Positions 8,878-17,351 of a stretch of DNA of 64,000 nucleotides are shown one piece after another. Both the position numbers and the translations under genes were made by a program. Every line of letters begins with the position of its first letter. The first letter of the stretch is position 1. A model generated the notes under the pieces. That model saw only the letters and a list, made by a program, of their open reading frames with translations, had not been told where the DNA came from and did no database searches. This stretch comes from Allobacillus halotolerans (GTDB lineage: Bacteria; Bacillota; Bacilli; Bacillales; Alkalibacillaceae), in assembly GCF_018967645.1 (NCBI RefSeq), contig NZ_JAHLZF010000006.1:1-64000 (forward strand), written 5' to 3'.

Positions 8878-10347
8878 CTAAGACTCCTCGTACTTTTCGG
8901 CAATCATTTCTTTTGCGACTTCACGGTCATCGAAGTGATTTCTTACGCCGTTAATTTCTTGATATGTCTCGTGCCCTTTACCGGCTATCAAAATGATATC
9001 ATCATCCGCAGCCCGGTCAATCGCATATTGTATGGCAGCCTTTCTGCCCTCAATGACGGTAAACGAACCTTCTTGTAAATGACTTGTCATGTCATCCAAA
9101 ATAGCTTGTGGATCTTCAGTCCGTGGGTTATCTGACGTAAAAATAACATAATCACTATATTTCATTGCTGCATCTGCCATTTTAGGTCGTTTTGTTCGAT
9201 CTCGATCGCCACCACTACCAACGACAGTGAACACTCGATTAGTTTTAATTTCAGAGATCGATTGCAATACATTTTCCAATGAATCAGGCGTATGTGCGTA
9301 ATCAACAATGACAGAGACCGGATAATTATTGGAAACTGATTCAAAACGACCTGGTACTCCTTTTGTTTGCTGCAGCGCTTCTTTAATCGTTTCGATCGGC
9401 ACATCATACGTATAAGCTACAGCAATTGCAGCCAACATATTATAAACGTTGAATTTTCCCGAGAGCTGCGTTTCAATTCTTGTTGTAAATGATGGCGAAC
9501 TGACAGTGAAAGAACTGTAATCTGCGCCTAATTGCAGAGCATCTCCTCTGATAAATGCTTTTTCACTTAATCCATAAGTCACAATCGGTTGAGCACACGC
9601 TCGTTCCATAATGCCGGCATAATGATCATCGATATTGATGACGGCTGTTTTCAGCTCATCAAATCGATTCCCTAATTGTGAAAATAACAGTGATTTTGCA
9701 TGTGCATAGTCATTCATATCCAAATGGTAATCCAAATGATCCTGCGTCAGATTCGTATAGGTAGCCGTGTTAATATCAACCCCATGCACACGTCCCATGC
9801 TCAGTGCATGCGAAGAAACTTCCATGATGACCGTATCGACGTTTTCACCGACCATCTTACGGAAGTTTTTATGTAAGAACAAAGCATCTGGTGTTGTGTT
9901 CTTAACCGGGTAACGCTGGTCTCCGATTTTCATATCGATTGTTCCGATAACAGCCGTCTTATGACCGTAAAGCGTGAAAATATCATCCAGCAAATATGTC
10001 AATGTTGTTTTACCGTTTGTCCCCGTCACACCAATTACATTCAGCTGGCTACTAGGGTGTCCGTAAAAATAATCAGCTAATTGGGCCATCGCTTTTGATG
10101 TGTCAGGTACTAGGATGACAGGAACGCTCGCTTTCACTTGTTTTTCAGCAATAATTGCCACGGCTCCATTTTCAGTTGCCTGATCCGTATAATCATGTCC
10201 ATCGACAGTAAAACCATCTATACAAACAAAAAGTGAGTGATTACTCACTTTGCGAGAGTCCATCTCAATCGATGTGATCGTTTGATCAGATATCTCTCCC
10301 TCTATTTTTTTGATCTTCAATTGATCGATCAATTTCTTTAACTGCAT
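8878..10347 (-). CDS. murE: UDP-MurNAc-tripeptide synthetase MurE (meso-DAP type)
   Basis: MurE adds the third amino acid to UDP-MurNAc-L-Ala-D-Glu. The 489-aa protein has the N-terminal domain (SIEMDSRKV near 26-34), the ATP loop GVTGTNGKTTL at 106-116, and the substrate region EVSSHAL. The C-terminal domain carries DNPRTEDP. The DNPR motif is characteristic of enzymes that add meso-diaminopimelate rather than lysine, so the wall is predicted to be A1-gamma. TAGGAGAT precedes the ATG. The stop codon is 1 base before the murF start. Upstream is a 728-bp gap containing a MITE-like element. Confidence 0.96.
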   Translation of the reverse strand: MQLKKLIDQLKIKKIEGEISDQTITSIEMDSRKVSNHSLFVCIDGFTVDGHDYTDQATENGAVAIIAEKQVKASVPVILVPDTSKAMAQLADYFYGHPSSQLNVIGVTGTNGKTTLTYLLDDIFTLYGHKTAVIGTIDMKIGDQRYPVKNTTPDALFLHKNFRKMVGENVDTVIMEVSSHALSMGRVHGVDINTATYTNLTQDHLDYHLDMNDYAHAKSLLFSQLGNRFDELKTAVINIDDHYAGIMERACAQPIVTYGLSEKAFIRGDALQLGADYSSFTVSSPSFTTRIETQLSGKFNVYNMLAAIAVAYTYDVPIETIKEALQQTKGVPGRFESVSNNYPVSVIVDYAHTPDSLENVLQSISEIKTNRVFTVVGSGGDRDRTKRPKMADAAMKYSDYVIFTSDNPRTEDPQAILDDMTSHLQEGSFTVIEGRKAAIQYAIDRAADDDIILIAGKGHETYQEINGVRNHFDDREVAKEMIAEKYEES

Positions 10348-10455
10348 ACATATCTCCTACCTTACGAATCGTATCTTTGTATTGGTTATTATAGCAAACT
10401 TTAATTGATAAAACGATGATTACTAAGTGAATCAATGCCATAATTACTCTTTTTT

Positions 10456-10791
10456 TAAAAGGCTCTGTTAAAGATTAGTTTTGATTTTCAATTGATATAG
10501 CACTGAGTAGTTGTATTGTGAATCGCATTGGTGGCGACTACAGCGGCCAGAAAATAAAGGAACTTCCGCTAAAACCGCACACATCCTAGGGTGAAAGCTT
10601 TCCGCCGATAAAACGAGCGAAGCCGTTGATAAACCGTGCGAAGCCGTTGATAAACCGTGCGAAGCCGACGATAAATCGTGCGAAGCCGTCGATAAATCGT
10701 GTGAAGCCGCCGATAAAACGGGCGAAGCCGCTGATAAAACGTGGAGAGACCAATTTTGAATCATCAACAACGGACTTTAACAAAGTCTTTT
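10456..10791. mobile_element. MITE-like element with imperfect terminal inverted repeats
   Basis: The left end reads TAAAAGGCTCTGTTAAAG. The complement of the right end reads TAAAAGACTTTGTTAAAG, 16 of 18 identical. The 336-bp interior has no credible gene. It contains a GC-richer core and a 21-bp tandem array (10601-10747). Similar end sequences occur at 43-75 and 37836-37860. The size, terminal repeats and lack of a transposase fit a nonautonomous element; no target duplication is evident in the A/T-rich flanks. The rest of the murE-spoVD gap (10792-11021) shows no supportable gene. Confidence 0.55.
10601..10747. repeat. 21-bp tandem repeat array, about 7 copies
   Basis: Units of 21 bp of the form GCCGTTGATAAACCGTGCGAA begin at 10622, 10643, 10664, 10685, 10706 and 10727, with a partial copy before them. 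Because 21 is divisible by three, the array stays open in several frames; the reverse strand gives repeated heptapeptides such as FARFING. Those open frames lack ribosome binding sites and are not called as genes. The period equals two helical turns. Confidence 0.85.
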
Positions 10792-11021
10792 AAAAAGCTT
10801 TAGTCATGCTATCTGTATTCTTCTGAATGCACTCAGCTGCTATGATTAATGCATGGTAAGTGTCATCAAACTGGAAATGAATTTTAGCTCGTTTAGCAGT
10901 TCGATAATGAACGTTATTCAAGCGGATAATTCTTTTATATAAGCTTTGACTCTTTATATTGATGTACGTCGGTTGTAGATGCTTTTCCAAGCTTTAGAAG
11001 TAGATCGTCACAAAGAGTGAA

Positions 11022-11047
11022 CGACACGGAGGGAGTGCTCCGTGTCG
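11022..11047 (-). terminator. Hairpin downstream of spoVD
   Basis: A perfect 10-bp stem (CGACACGGAG / CTCCGTGTCG) with a 6-base loop lies 29 bases after the spoVD stop on the minus strand. The following sequence is only moderately T-rich, so it may be a weak terminator or an mRNA-stabilising hairpin. It suggests murE and the genes after it may have their own promoter. Confidence 0.55.
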
Positions 11048-11075
11048 AAGGATTCTTTTTCAGCTTAAAAAATCA

Positions 11076-12995
11076 TTACTCTCCCATGAAAACTCTGATT
11101 GTTGAGCCAGGTTTCACCTTCGTTCCGCTTTCCGGTGATTGGGAAATGACTTTTTCCCCTTCACCCTTTACGTCAATAGCCAAGCTTGATAAGTATTGTT
11201 GTAGATCGTTCGTTGTTTCTCCGATTAAGTTCGGAACCTCTACTGGTGGGGATTCAGGCCACTGATACTCCTTTTCCAATCCTTGTTGTTTATCCGTGTT
11301 TTTATGACTCAAAACATCGTCGATAATTCTTCCAGCAATTGGACTGGCCACGACACCCCCAAATTGAACGGTATCCTTTGGATTATCGATCGCAACATAA
11401 ACTAAGACTTCCGGCTTGTCAGCTGGTGCAAAACCCATAAATGAAACGATATGGTTATTTTCTAAGTAGTTCCCATCTTCGCCAACTTTCTGTGCCGTTC
11501 CTGTTTTTCCTCCAACTCGGAAACCTTCTACATAGGCTCCACGACCTGTCCCCTTACTGACGACGTGTTCTAAGGCCCTTCTTACTTCCTTCGAAGTTTC
11601 ATTTGAAATAATTTGCTCTTTCAATTTAGGTTCCCGTTCCATAACCGGTTCATTTGTCTTCGGGTCATATAAACCTTTCACAACATAAGGTTCATATAAA
11701 TATCCACCATTGATCGCAGCAGCAACAGCTGTAATTTGCTGAATTGGCGTAACAGATACACCTTGACCGAAAGATGTCGTGGCTAATTCGACAGGCCCTA
11801 CTTGATCTTCCTTAAATAGAATACCCGAGCTCTCACCTTCCAAATCAATTCCGGTTTTCTTTCCAAATCCATACTCTTTAATATACGTAAACAGACGTTC
11901 TTTGCCAACCATTTGTCCAAGGTTAACAAATCCAGGGTTACAGGAATTCTCTGCGACTTCTAGGTAGGTTTGATCACCATGCCCACCTTTATGCCAACAT
12001 CGCAATCGAGCGCCATCCACTTTTACATACCCTTGGTCGTAATACGTGTCTTTATCCAAATCGATTAATCCTTCTTCCAGCGCTGCGGACAACGTGATGA
12101 TTTTGAAAGTGGATCCCGGTTCGAAGGTATTGAATACAGGTAAATTTTGATTATATACTTCTGGGCTAACCGACTGATATTGATTCGGATGATAAGTGGG
12201 TCTTGTCGCCATCGAAAGAATTTCTCCATTTTGCGGATCCATAACAATAGCTAATGCACTATCGGGGTTATAAGTTGCCACAGCTTGATCTAATTCGCGC
12301 TCCACAATTGCCTGTATTTCGGCATCAATGGTTAACGATAATTTTTTACCATCCGCTGGCTCCGTATAACGATTCGATCGATCATTCATTCTTCCCCCTT
12401 TTGCATCAGAAAAAAATGAAAGCGCGCCATTTTCACCACTTAACTGATCGTCATAGCTTGCCTCAAGACCTGCCAACCCTTGGTTATCAATCCCTGTAAA
12501 TCCGAGTACATGTGAAAGTTGTGTCCCATACGGATAAAATCGCGTTGAGTCTTCAGCCAAGTAGATGCCAGGTAAGTTTAAATTACGAACTTCATTTGCT
12601 TGCGTTTTCGATAATTTTCTTCCTTCTGGGTGAATCATCTCGACAGAAACGTTGTTTGTTAAATGTTCCATCAATTTCTCTCGGTCAATGGAAATAATAC
12701 TCATTAACTCGTCTGCCACTTTTTCCGGATCTTCAATTTGTTTGGGTACCACTGCAAGACTTGGTGCTACAGTATTACCTACTAACACCTCACCATTTCG
12801 ATCGAGAATCTCTCCACGTTCAGCTTGGAATGGTATATCTCTTGTCCACAAATCTTCAGCACTTTCCATAATCTCATCGCCTGAGACCAGTTGAACAAAA
12901 GCGAGCCTTCCAAACATAATCAAAAAATAAACGGCCAATAAAAAAAAGACAATGATCAATCGCCTTCTCACCGTTAACATCGATACATGCTTCAT
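11076..12995 (-). CDS. spoVD: Stage V sporulation protein D (class B PBP, transpeptidase)
   Basis: SpoVD is the sporulation-specific penicillin-binding protein that crosslinks spore cortex and partners SpoVE. The 639-aa protein has one N-terminal membrane anchor (about 12-34) and a PBP dimerisation domain. The transpeptidase domain has all three catalytic motifs: STFK at 295-298 (nucleophile Ser295), SCN at 351-353 and KTGT at 497-500. A single PASTA domain closes the protein (about 578-639). One PASTA domain and position downstream of pbpB match B. subtilis SpoVD. AGGAGG precedes the ATG. In B. subtilis the gene is under SigE control; no such promoter could be assigned here. Confidence 0.95.
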   Translation of the reverse strand: MKHVSMLTVRRRLIIVFFLLAVYFLIMFGRLAFVQLVSGDEIMESAEDLWTRDIPFQAERGEILDRNGEVLVGNTVAPSLAVVPKQIEDPEKVADELMSIISIDREKLMEHLTNNVSVEMIHPEGRKLSKTQANEVRNLNLPGIYLAEDSTRFYPYGTQLSHVLGFTGIDNQGLAGLEASYDDQLSGENGALSFFSDAKGGRMNDRSNRYTEPADGKKLSLTIDAEIQAIVERELDQAVATYNPDSALAIVMDPQNGEILSMATRPTYHPNQYQSVSPEVYNQNLPVFNTFEPGSTFKIITLSAALEEGLIDLDKDTYYDQGYVKVDGARLRCWHKGGHGDQTYLEVAENSCNPGFVNLGQMVGKERLFTYIKEYGFGKKTGIDLEGESSGILFKEDQVGPVELATTSFGQGVSVTPIQQITAVAAAINGGYLYEPYVVKGLYDPKTNEPVMEREPKLKEQIISNETSKEVRRALEHVVSKGTGRGAYVEGFRVGGKTGTAQKVGEDGNYLENNHIVSFMGFAPADKPEVLVYVAIDNPKDTVQFGGVVASPIAGRIIDDVLSHKNTDKQQGLEKEYQWPESPPVEVPNLIGETTNDLQQYLSSLAIDVKGEGEKVISQSPESGTKVKPGSTIRVFMGE

Positions 12996-13131
12996 TCTTG
13001 AATCCTCCTGAAGTTAGCGTAGTACCTAATTTATGAGAAAGCTTGTCTTTTTAGACCAACCATTGTCTTTTTTAATATCAATTTGAATAATGAAAATAAC
13101 ATACAATCAGGTCGTTCATTTATTGACTTGA

Positions 13132-15348
13132 TCATTCATCAGCGCTTGAATTTTGATCGGATGGTTCGTCGTTTTCTGATTCACTTTGTTGTTTTTCGAA
13201 TTGTTGTTGTTTGCTTTGTAATTCTATGACCAACCGATCACCTTTATTAAGTTTTGTTCCGGGCTTTATACTCTGTTCGATAACAAAACCACTTCCATCA
13301 AATTCAAGCTCTAAATCAAGTAATTCACTTAGGTGAAGCACATCACGCAAAGGCCAACCTGACAGATTTGGCATTTGAGCCTCGCCTTCCGTCTTAACGA
13401 GCAAGCGATTACTCGGAAATAAACGATCTCCTTCTATTGGTCTTGAATCTGTAGCTTTTTCGCCTGTACCTAAAGGAACTACCTCGATACCTTTTTCTTC
13501 ATAGGACGCTTCCAGCTCTTTTATTGATGCTCCTATAATATTATCGAGTATGATCGGTTCCATTTCGTCAGAACTTTCTTGGTCTGGTTGTACATTCAAG
13601 TAATTCAAACTGTTTTCCATAACCGTTTTATAAATATAGGATGTCGTCCGTGATCCTTCATAAGAATAATCAAGTTTTGGTTGTTTGACAGCGACGAACA
13701 TCAATAATTCCGGATCATCTTTTGGCGCCATCCCCATAAATGAAAACAGGTAATTCGAAGGTCCCGTCAGCCAACCACCGGTTTCAGGGTCAGGTAGTTG
13801 AGAGGTCCCTGTCTTTCCTAAAGATGAGTAACCATCTAATTTAAAACTTTTACCTGTTCCGTGTTCTCCGGTAATGACAGTTTCGAATAAATCCCGTAAT
13901 TGTTTTGAGGTTTCAGCACTAATGGGTTCTCCTACGATTTCCGTTTTCTTTTCATGAAGAATTTCCTCTGTTTCTGAGTCAACGACACTCGAAATGACGT
14001 ACGGCTTCACCATCTTACCATCGTTCGCAATGGCTGTAGCACCTTTCATGATCTGAATAGGAGTAAAAGTAGATCCTTGTCCATAGGCCATTGTCAATTT
14101 CTCCATCGGATACTGGTAAACCATCTTTCCAAGACGTTCTCCAGATAAGTCTATCCCTGTCATACGGTCTAAATGAAAAGCTTCGATATATTCCATAAAC
14201 GTATCTGGTTTGATTTTTTCCCATAATAATTTGGCCACTGCGACGTTGGATGAGCGTTGAATTCCTTCATCATAGGTAATTTCACCCCAACCGACGTTAT
14301 TATGGTCACGGATATATCGGTGATTCTCGTTGATACGATATTTTCCAGATTGGTACGTTTCATTTCCGTTGTAGACGCCCTCTTCCATTGCTGCAGCGAC
14401 CGTGAACATTTTCATCGTCGAACCCGGCTGAATTGGGTAGGATATGACGTCGTTGTACCAATTGGTAATATTTTCAGGTTGGTTTGGATTAAATGTCGGC
14501 CGATTACTCATGGCCAGCATTTCACCTGTTTTAGGGTCCATAACAGCAGCCACCATGCGTTCTGGTTGATATTCTTTTTCAATCGTTGTCATTGCATCTT
14601 CCAAAAAGGTTTGGATTTTTTGATCGATCGTCAAGTACACATGATCTCCATTTTCAGGTGGTTGAACGACTTCGTCGGCGTTCAATAACTTATACCCATA
14701 TTTATCTCGCTTATAGCTAACAGAGCCAGCTTCACCTTGTAAATATTCATCCCATTCTAGTTCGACGCCAAATTCAGCGACTGGTTTCCCCTTTTCTGCT
14801 CGTGTGTATCCGAGTATATGAGAAGCAAATGCACCGTTTGGATAATACCGTTGCATTTGTTGTTCGAAATTGATTCCAGGTAATCCAAGCGCTTTTATTT
14901 CTTCCATTTTGGCCTCAGATAGATTATTTGCCTGTACGCCGAATTCCACTTGGAATCGATCATTTTCAATGCCATTTGTAATAGTTTGTTCAATTTCATT
15001 CGGATCTTTTTCCAAAAACGCAGCTAATTTTTCAGCCGTTTTTGAAGGGTTTTTCACGTGTAAAGGAGTTGGTGAATTTTCGGAATATGATTCATCAACA
15101 ATTGCATAAAGTTTATACGTCGGCCGATTATCTGCCAGAACCATACCTGTCCGATCAAGGATTTTCCCTCTTTCATAACTCAATTCCTTACCAACCTGAC
15201 GATACTTATTCGAATAATCAATTAAATCGACCGATTGCACTTCTCCTCCTACTTGGATGTACACAAACCGGCCGATTATGATTAAAAACCCTAATGTAAA
15301 TATGCTAACCAGTAAGATCAGCATGATGTTTTTTTGTTTCATTCTCAC
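13132..15348 (-). CDS. pbpB: Penicillin-binding protein 2B, septal transpeptidase
   Basis: PBP2B is the essential septal class B PBP that works with the SEDS protein FtsW. The 738-aa protein has an N-terminal membrane helix (about 8-30) and a dimerisation domain starting at about 40. Catalytic motifs are STMK (Ser310), SSN at 366-368 and KTGT near 515. Two C-terminal PASTA domains lie at about 595-715, followed by a hydrophilic Gln/Ser/Asp tail. The start is taken as GTG (MRMKQ) with GGGAAGGG 7 bases upstream; an ATG two codons later is possible. It lies between ftsL (15 bases upstream) and spoVD. Confidence 0.95.
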   Translation of the reverse strand: MRMKQKNIMLILLVSIFTLGFLIIIGRFVYIQVGGEVQSVDLIDYSNKYRQVGKELSYERGKILDRTGMVLADNRPTYKLYAIVDESYSENSPTPLHVKNPSKTAEKLAAFLEKDPNEIEQTITNGIENDRFQVEFGVQANNLSEAKMEEIKALGLPGINFEQQMQRYYPNGAFASHILGYTRAEKGKPVAEFGVELEWDEYLQGEAGSVSYKRDKYGYKLLNADEVVQPPENGDHVYLTIDQKIQTFLEDAMTTIEKEYQPERMVAAVMDPKTGEMLAMSNRPTFNPNQPENITNWYNDVISYPIQPGSTMKMFTVAAAMEEGVYNGNETYQSGKYRINENHRYIRDHNNVGWGEITYDEGIQRSSNVAVAKLLWEKIKPDTFMEYIEAFHLDRMTGIDLSGERLGKMVYQYPMEKLTMAYGQGSTFTPIQIMKGATAIANDGKMVKPYVISSVVDSETEEILHEKKTEIVGEPISAETSKQLRDLFETVITGEHGTGKSFKLDGYSSLGKTGTSQLPDPETGGWLTGPSNYLFSFMGMAPKDDPELLMFVAVKQPKLDYSYEGSRTTSYIYKTVMENSLNYLNVQPDQESSDEMEPIILDNIIGASIKELEASYEEKGIEVVPLGTGEKATDSRPIEGDRLFPSNRLLVKTEGEAQMPNLSGWPLRDVLHLSELLDLELEFDGSGFVIEQSIKPGTKLNKGDRLVIELQSKQQQFEKQQSESENDEPSDQNSSADE

Positions 15349-15363
15349 CGAAGATCCCTTCCC

Positions 15364-15738
15364 TTAAGGGGTATTATTGGCTTGTTTCACGTTACTGTTT
15401 TTAATATCAAGTCCATGTTTTTCTGCGATGGTCAAAATTCTTGTTGGATTACTCAGTTCTTGAACTTCTGCATGAAGGGAAACGTTTTGGGATTGTATGG
15501 TTTCAATATTACTGTCCAATTGCTGAATATCACGGTTCAATGAATTGACTGATGTAGAAAACATAACCATGTAAATAGCGAAACAAGTTATTACCAATAT
15601 TCCTAAAGTATACAAAAACTTTTCACCTTTTGTAAATAATGTTTTTTTGGCTTGTTCCGCATGATGTTCCGTTTGATGGGATGTTTGGTCCTTCCGGTGT
15701 GGTAATGTTTGATATTGTCTCAGTCTTTCAGCACTCAT
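15364..15738 (-). CDS. ftsL: Cell division protein FtsL
   Basis: FtsL is a small bitopic divisome protein that forms a coiled-coil complex with DivIC and DivIB. The 124-aa product has a hydrophilic N-terminus rich in His and Gln and one transmembrane helix (FLYTLGILVITCFAIYMVMF, about 41-60). An extracellular coiled coil follows with regularly spaced hydrophobic residues (LNRDIQQLDSNIETIQSQNV). I chose the ATG at 15738 because GGAAAGGGGAAG lies just upstream; an earlier in-frame ATG at 15759 lacks a site. Identification rests on size, topology and position between rsmH and pbpB. Confidence 0.92.
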   Translation of the reverse strand: MSAERLRQYQTLPHRKDQTSHQTEHHAEQAKKTLFTKGEKFLYTLGILVITCFAIYMVMFSTSVNSLNRDIQQLDSNIETIQSQNVSLHAEVQELSNPTRILTIAEKHGLDIKNSNVKQANNTP

Positions 15739-15742
15739 TTTT

Positions 15743-16717
15743 TTACTTCCCCTTTCCATTCAGTGCGTATTTTTCGTCCCATTCCGTGACTTTTTCACAA
15801 ATTCTTAATTTGGCCGACCTTGATCGGCGATTTTCATCCAATTCATTCTCGTTTGGAACAATCGGCTTCTTATTGATGAGCTTAAAGGGTGGTTGAATTT
15901 CTTCAGGCAATAAAGGTATTTCTTTAGGAACATCCTCTGGCGTGCTCCATTTCTTCATTGCTTGCTTACAAATCTTATCTTCCAATGAGTGAAAGGTGAT
16001 CACAGCAATCCTACCGCCGATCGCCACTTTTCTTGCCGCTTGATGTAGAGCTTCTTCAAAGACATTCAATTCATCATTCACAGCAATTCGGATTGCTTGG
16101 AAGATTCGTTTGGCTGGATGCCCACCCTTTCTTCTTGCAGGTGCGGGAATAGCTTCTTTAATAATTTCCACTAATTCGAGCGTCGTCTCAATCGGCTTTT
16201 CTTCTCTTTTACGCTCAATATTCCTTGCGATTTGTTTAGAAAATTTCTCTTCTCCATATCTAAAAAAGGATTTAACGAGCTGCTCATACGTCCAATGATT
16301 GACAACTTCATATGCGCTTAATTTCTGGGTCTGATTCATCCGCATATCCAGTGGCGCATCATTATGATAACTAAATCCTCTTTCGATTTGGTCGAGCTGC
16401 GGTGAGGAAACGCCTAAATCAAAGACAATCCCTTCAACTTCGCTAATGTCCAACTCATCCAATGCTTCTTCTAACTGTGAGAAGTTTCGGTGGATGAATG
16501 TAACTTGATTCTCGTATTCGGATAATAATTCTCTAGCATGTTCAATAGCCGTTTCATCCTGATCAAAAGCAACCAGGTGGCCTTTTTCTGTCAATTTTTC
16601 AATAATTTTCTTTGAATGTCCTGCACCTCCAAGTGTGCAGTCTACATAGGTGCCATTCGGTTGAATAGACAGTCCTTCAATTGTTTCTTGGTTCAATACA
16701 CTAAAGTGTTCAAACAT
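15743..16717 (-). CDS. rsmH: 16S rRNA m4C1402 methyltransferase RsmH (MraW)
   Basis: RsmH methylates N4 of C1402 in 16S rRNA using S-adenosylmethionine. The 324-aa protein starts with the family phrase [13 protein letters not shown]. The SAM-binding motif [13 protein letters not shown] lies near residues 26-38, and [11 protein letters not shown] and [16 protein letters not shown] follow. [14 protein letters not shown] near the C-terminus is the family signature. The chosen start has GGAGGGTGA ahead of it; an upstream ATG at 16735 overlaps the mraZ stop and has a poorer site. It is the second gene of the cluster, as in most bacteria. Confidence 0.97.
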   Translation of the reverse strand: MFEHFSVLNQETIEGLSIQPNGTYVDCTLGGAGHSKKIIEKLTEKGHLVAFDQDETAIEHARELLSEYENQVTFIHRNFSQLEEALDELDISEVEGIVFDLGVSSPQLDQIERGFSYHNDAPLDMRMNQTQKLSAYEVVNHWTYEQLVKSFFRYGEEKFSKQIARNIERKREEKPIETTLELVEIIKEAIPAPARRKGGHPAKRIFQAIRIAVNDELNVFEEALHQAARKVAIGGRIAVITFHSLEDKICKQAMKKWSTPEDVPKEIPLLPEEIQPPFKLINKKPIVPNENELDENRRSRSAKLRICEKVTEWDEKYALNGKGK

Positions 16718-16734
16718 CTCTTCACCCTCCACCA

Positions 16735-17166
16735 TTAAATATCGAAATCCATCATATTTTCTGCGATTTCAGCAAACGATTCTTCTGATTCTTCTACATA
16801 GTCTGTCCAAGCATCGCGTGCCCATAATTCGATTCGGTTTGAAACGCCGATTACGATACATTCTTTATCCAGATTGGCATATTTCCGGAGGGGGGATGGA
16901 ACATTGATTCTACCTTGCTTATCGATTTCACATTCAACAGCACCAGAGAAGAAAAAACGTGTAAATGCACGTGCATCCTTCTTAGTAACTGGTAACTTTT
17001 TCAGTTTTTCTTCGAGGACTTTCCATTCATCCATTGGGTAGGCGAATAAACAATGATCTATTCCACGAGTGAGCACAAATGACTGGCCTAAGCCATCTCT
17101 GAATTTAGATGGAATAATGATCCGGCCTTTTGTATCAATATTATGTTGAAACTCACCCATAAACAT
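16735..17166 (-). CDS. mraZ: Transcriptional regulator MraZ
   Basis: MraZ is a ring-forming AbrB-like DNA-binding protein that heads dcw clusters and, in species studied, represses its own promoter. The 143-aa protein shows two AbrB-like repeats: [20 protein letters not shown] near the N-terminus and [20 protein letters not shown] near residues 76-95, each with the DxKGR/DxQGR motif. A GTGGT triplet repeat with 10-bp spacing lies just upstream and is the likely autoregulatory site. AGGTGGGG precedes the first ATG; a second ATG two codons later is less well spaced. Confidence 0.96.
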   Translation of the reverse strand: MFMGEFQHNIDTKGRIIIPSKFRDGLGQSFVLTRGIDHCLFAYPMDEWKVLEEKLKKLPVTKKDARAFTRFFFSGAVECEIDKQGRINVPSPLRKYANLDKECIVIGVSNRIELWARDAWTDYVEESEESFAEIAENMMDFDI

Positions 17167-17190
17167 AGACTTCGCCCCACCTTTTTTTAT

Positions 17191-17220
17191 AGTTTACCAC
17201 AATCCACCACTTTCAACCAC
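17191..17220 (-). promoter_or_regulatory. Putative MraZ operator and mraZ promoter region
   Basis: On the minus strand GTGGT occurs three times at exact 10-bp intervals (complements at 17216-17220, 17206-17210 and 17196-17200). MraZ is known to bind short G-rich direct repeats spaced by about one helical turn upstream of its own gene. A TTGAAA at 17211-17216 and TAAACT/TATAAA next to the last repeat could be promoter elements, though spacing is not ideal (14 or 19 bases). Confidence 0.65.
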
Positions 17221-17246
17221 TTTTTTAATAAAAATTTATATAAACA

Positions 17247-17283
17247 TAAAAAAAGCATGTTTAGCCAGTCGACTAAACATGCT
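17247..17283 (-). terminator. Intrinsic terminator of bshC
   Basis: An 11-bp stem (AGCATGTTTAG / CTAAACATGCT) with an 8-base loop is followed on the minus strand by a run of seven to eight T. It separates bshC from the mraZ promoter. Confidence 0.9.
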
Positions 17284-17351
17284 ATAAACCTTAATATATA
17301 TAGCTTTTTTCTGATTTAATTAAAAAGTGGTGAGTGGTGGTAGATGAGTGG

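Noticed and set aside
10468-10783. Two overlapping minus-strand open frames with repeated heptapeptides
   Set aside because: They arise from the 21-bp tandem array, lack ribosome binding sites and lie inside a MITE-like element.
10790-10990. 66-codon minus-strand open frame between the MITE-like element and spoVD
   Set aside because: It would need a TTG start without a ribosome site, and its sequence resembles no family I know. It could be a decayed remnant.
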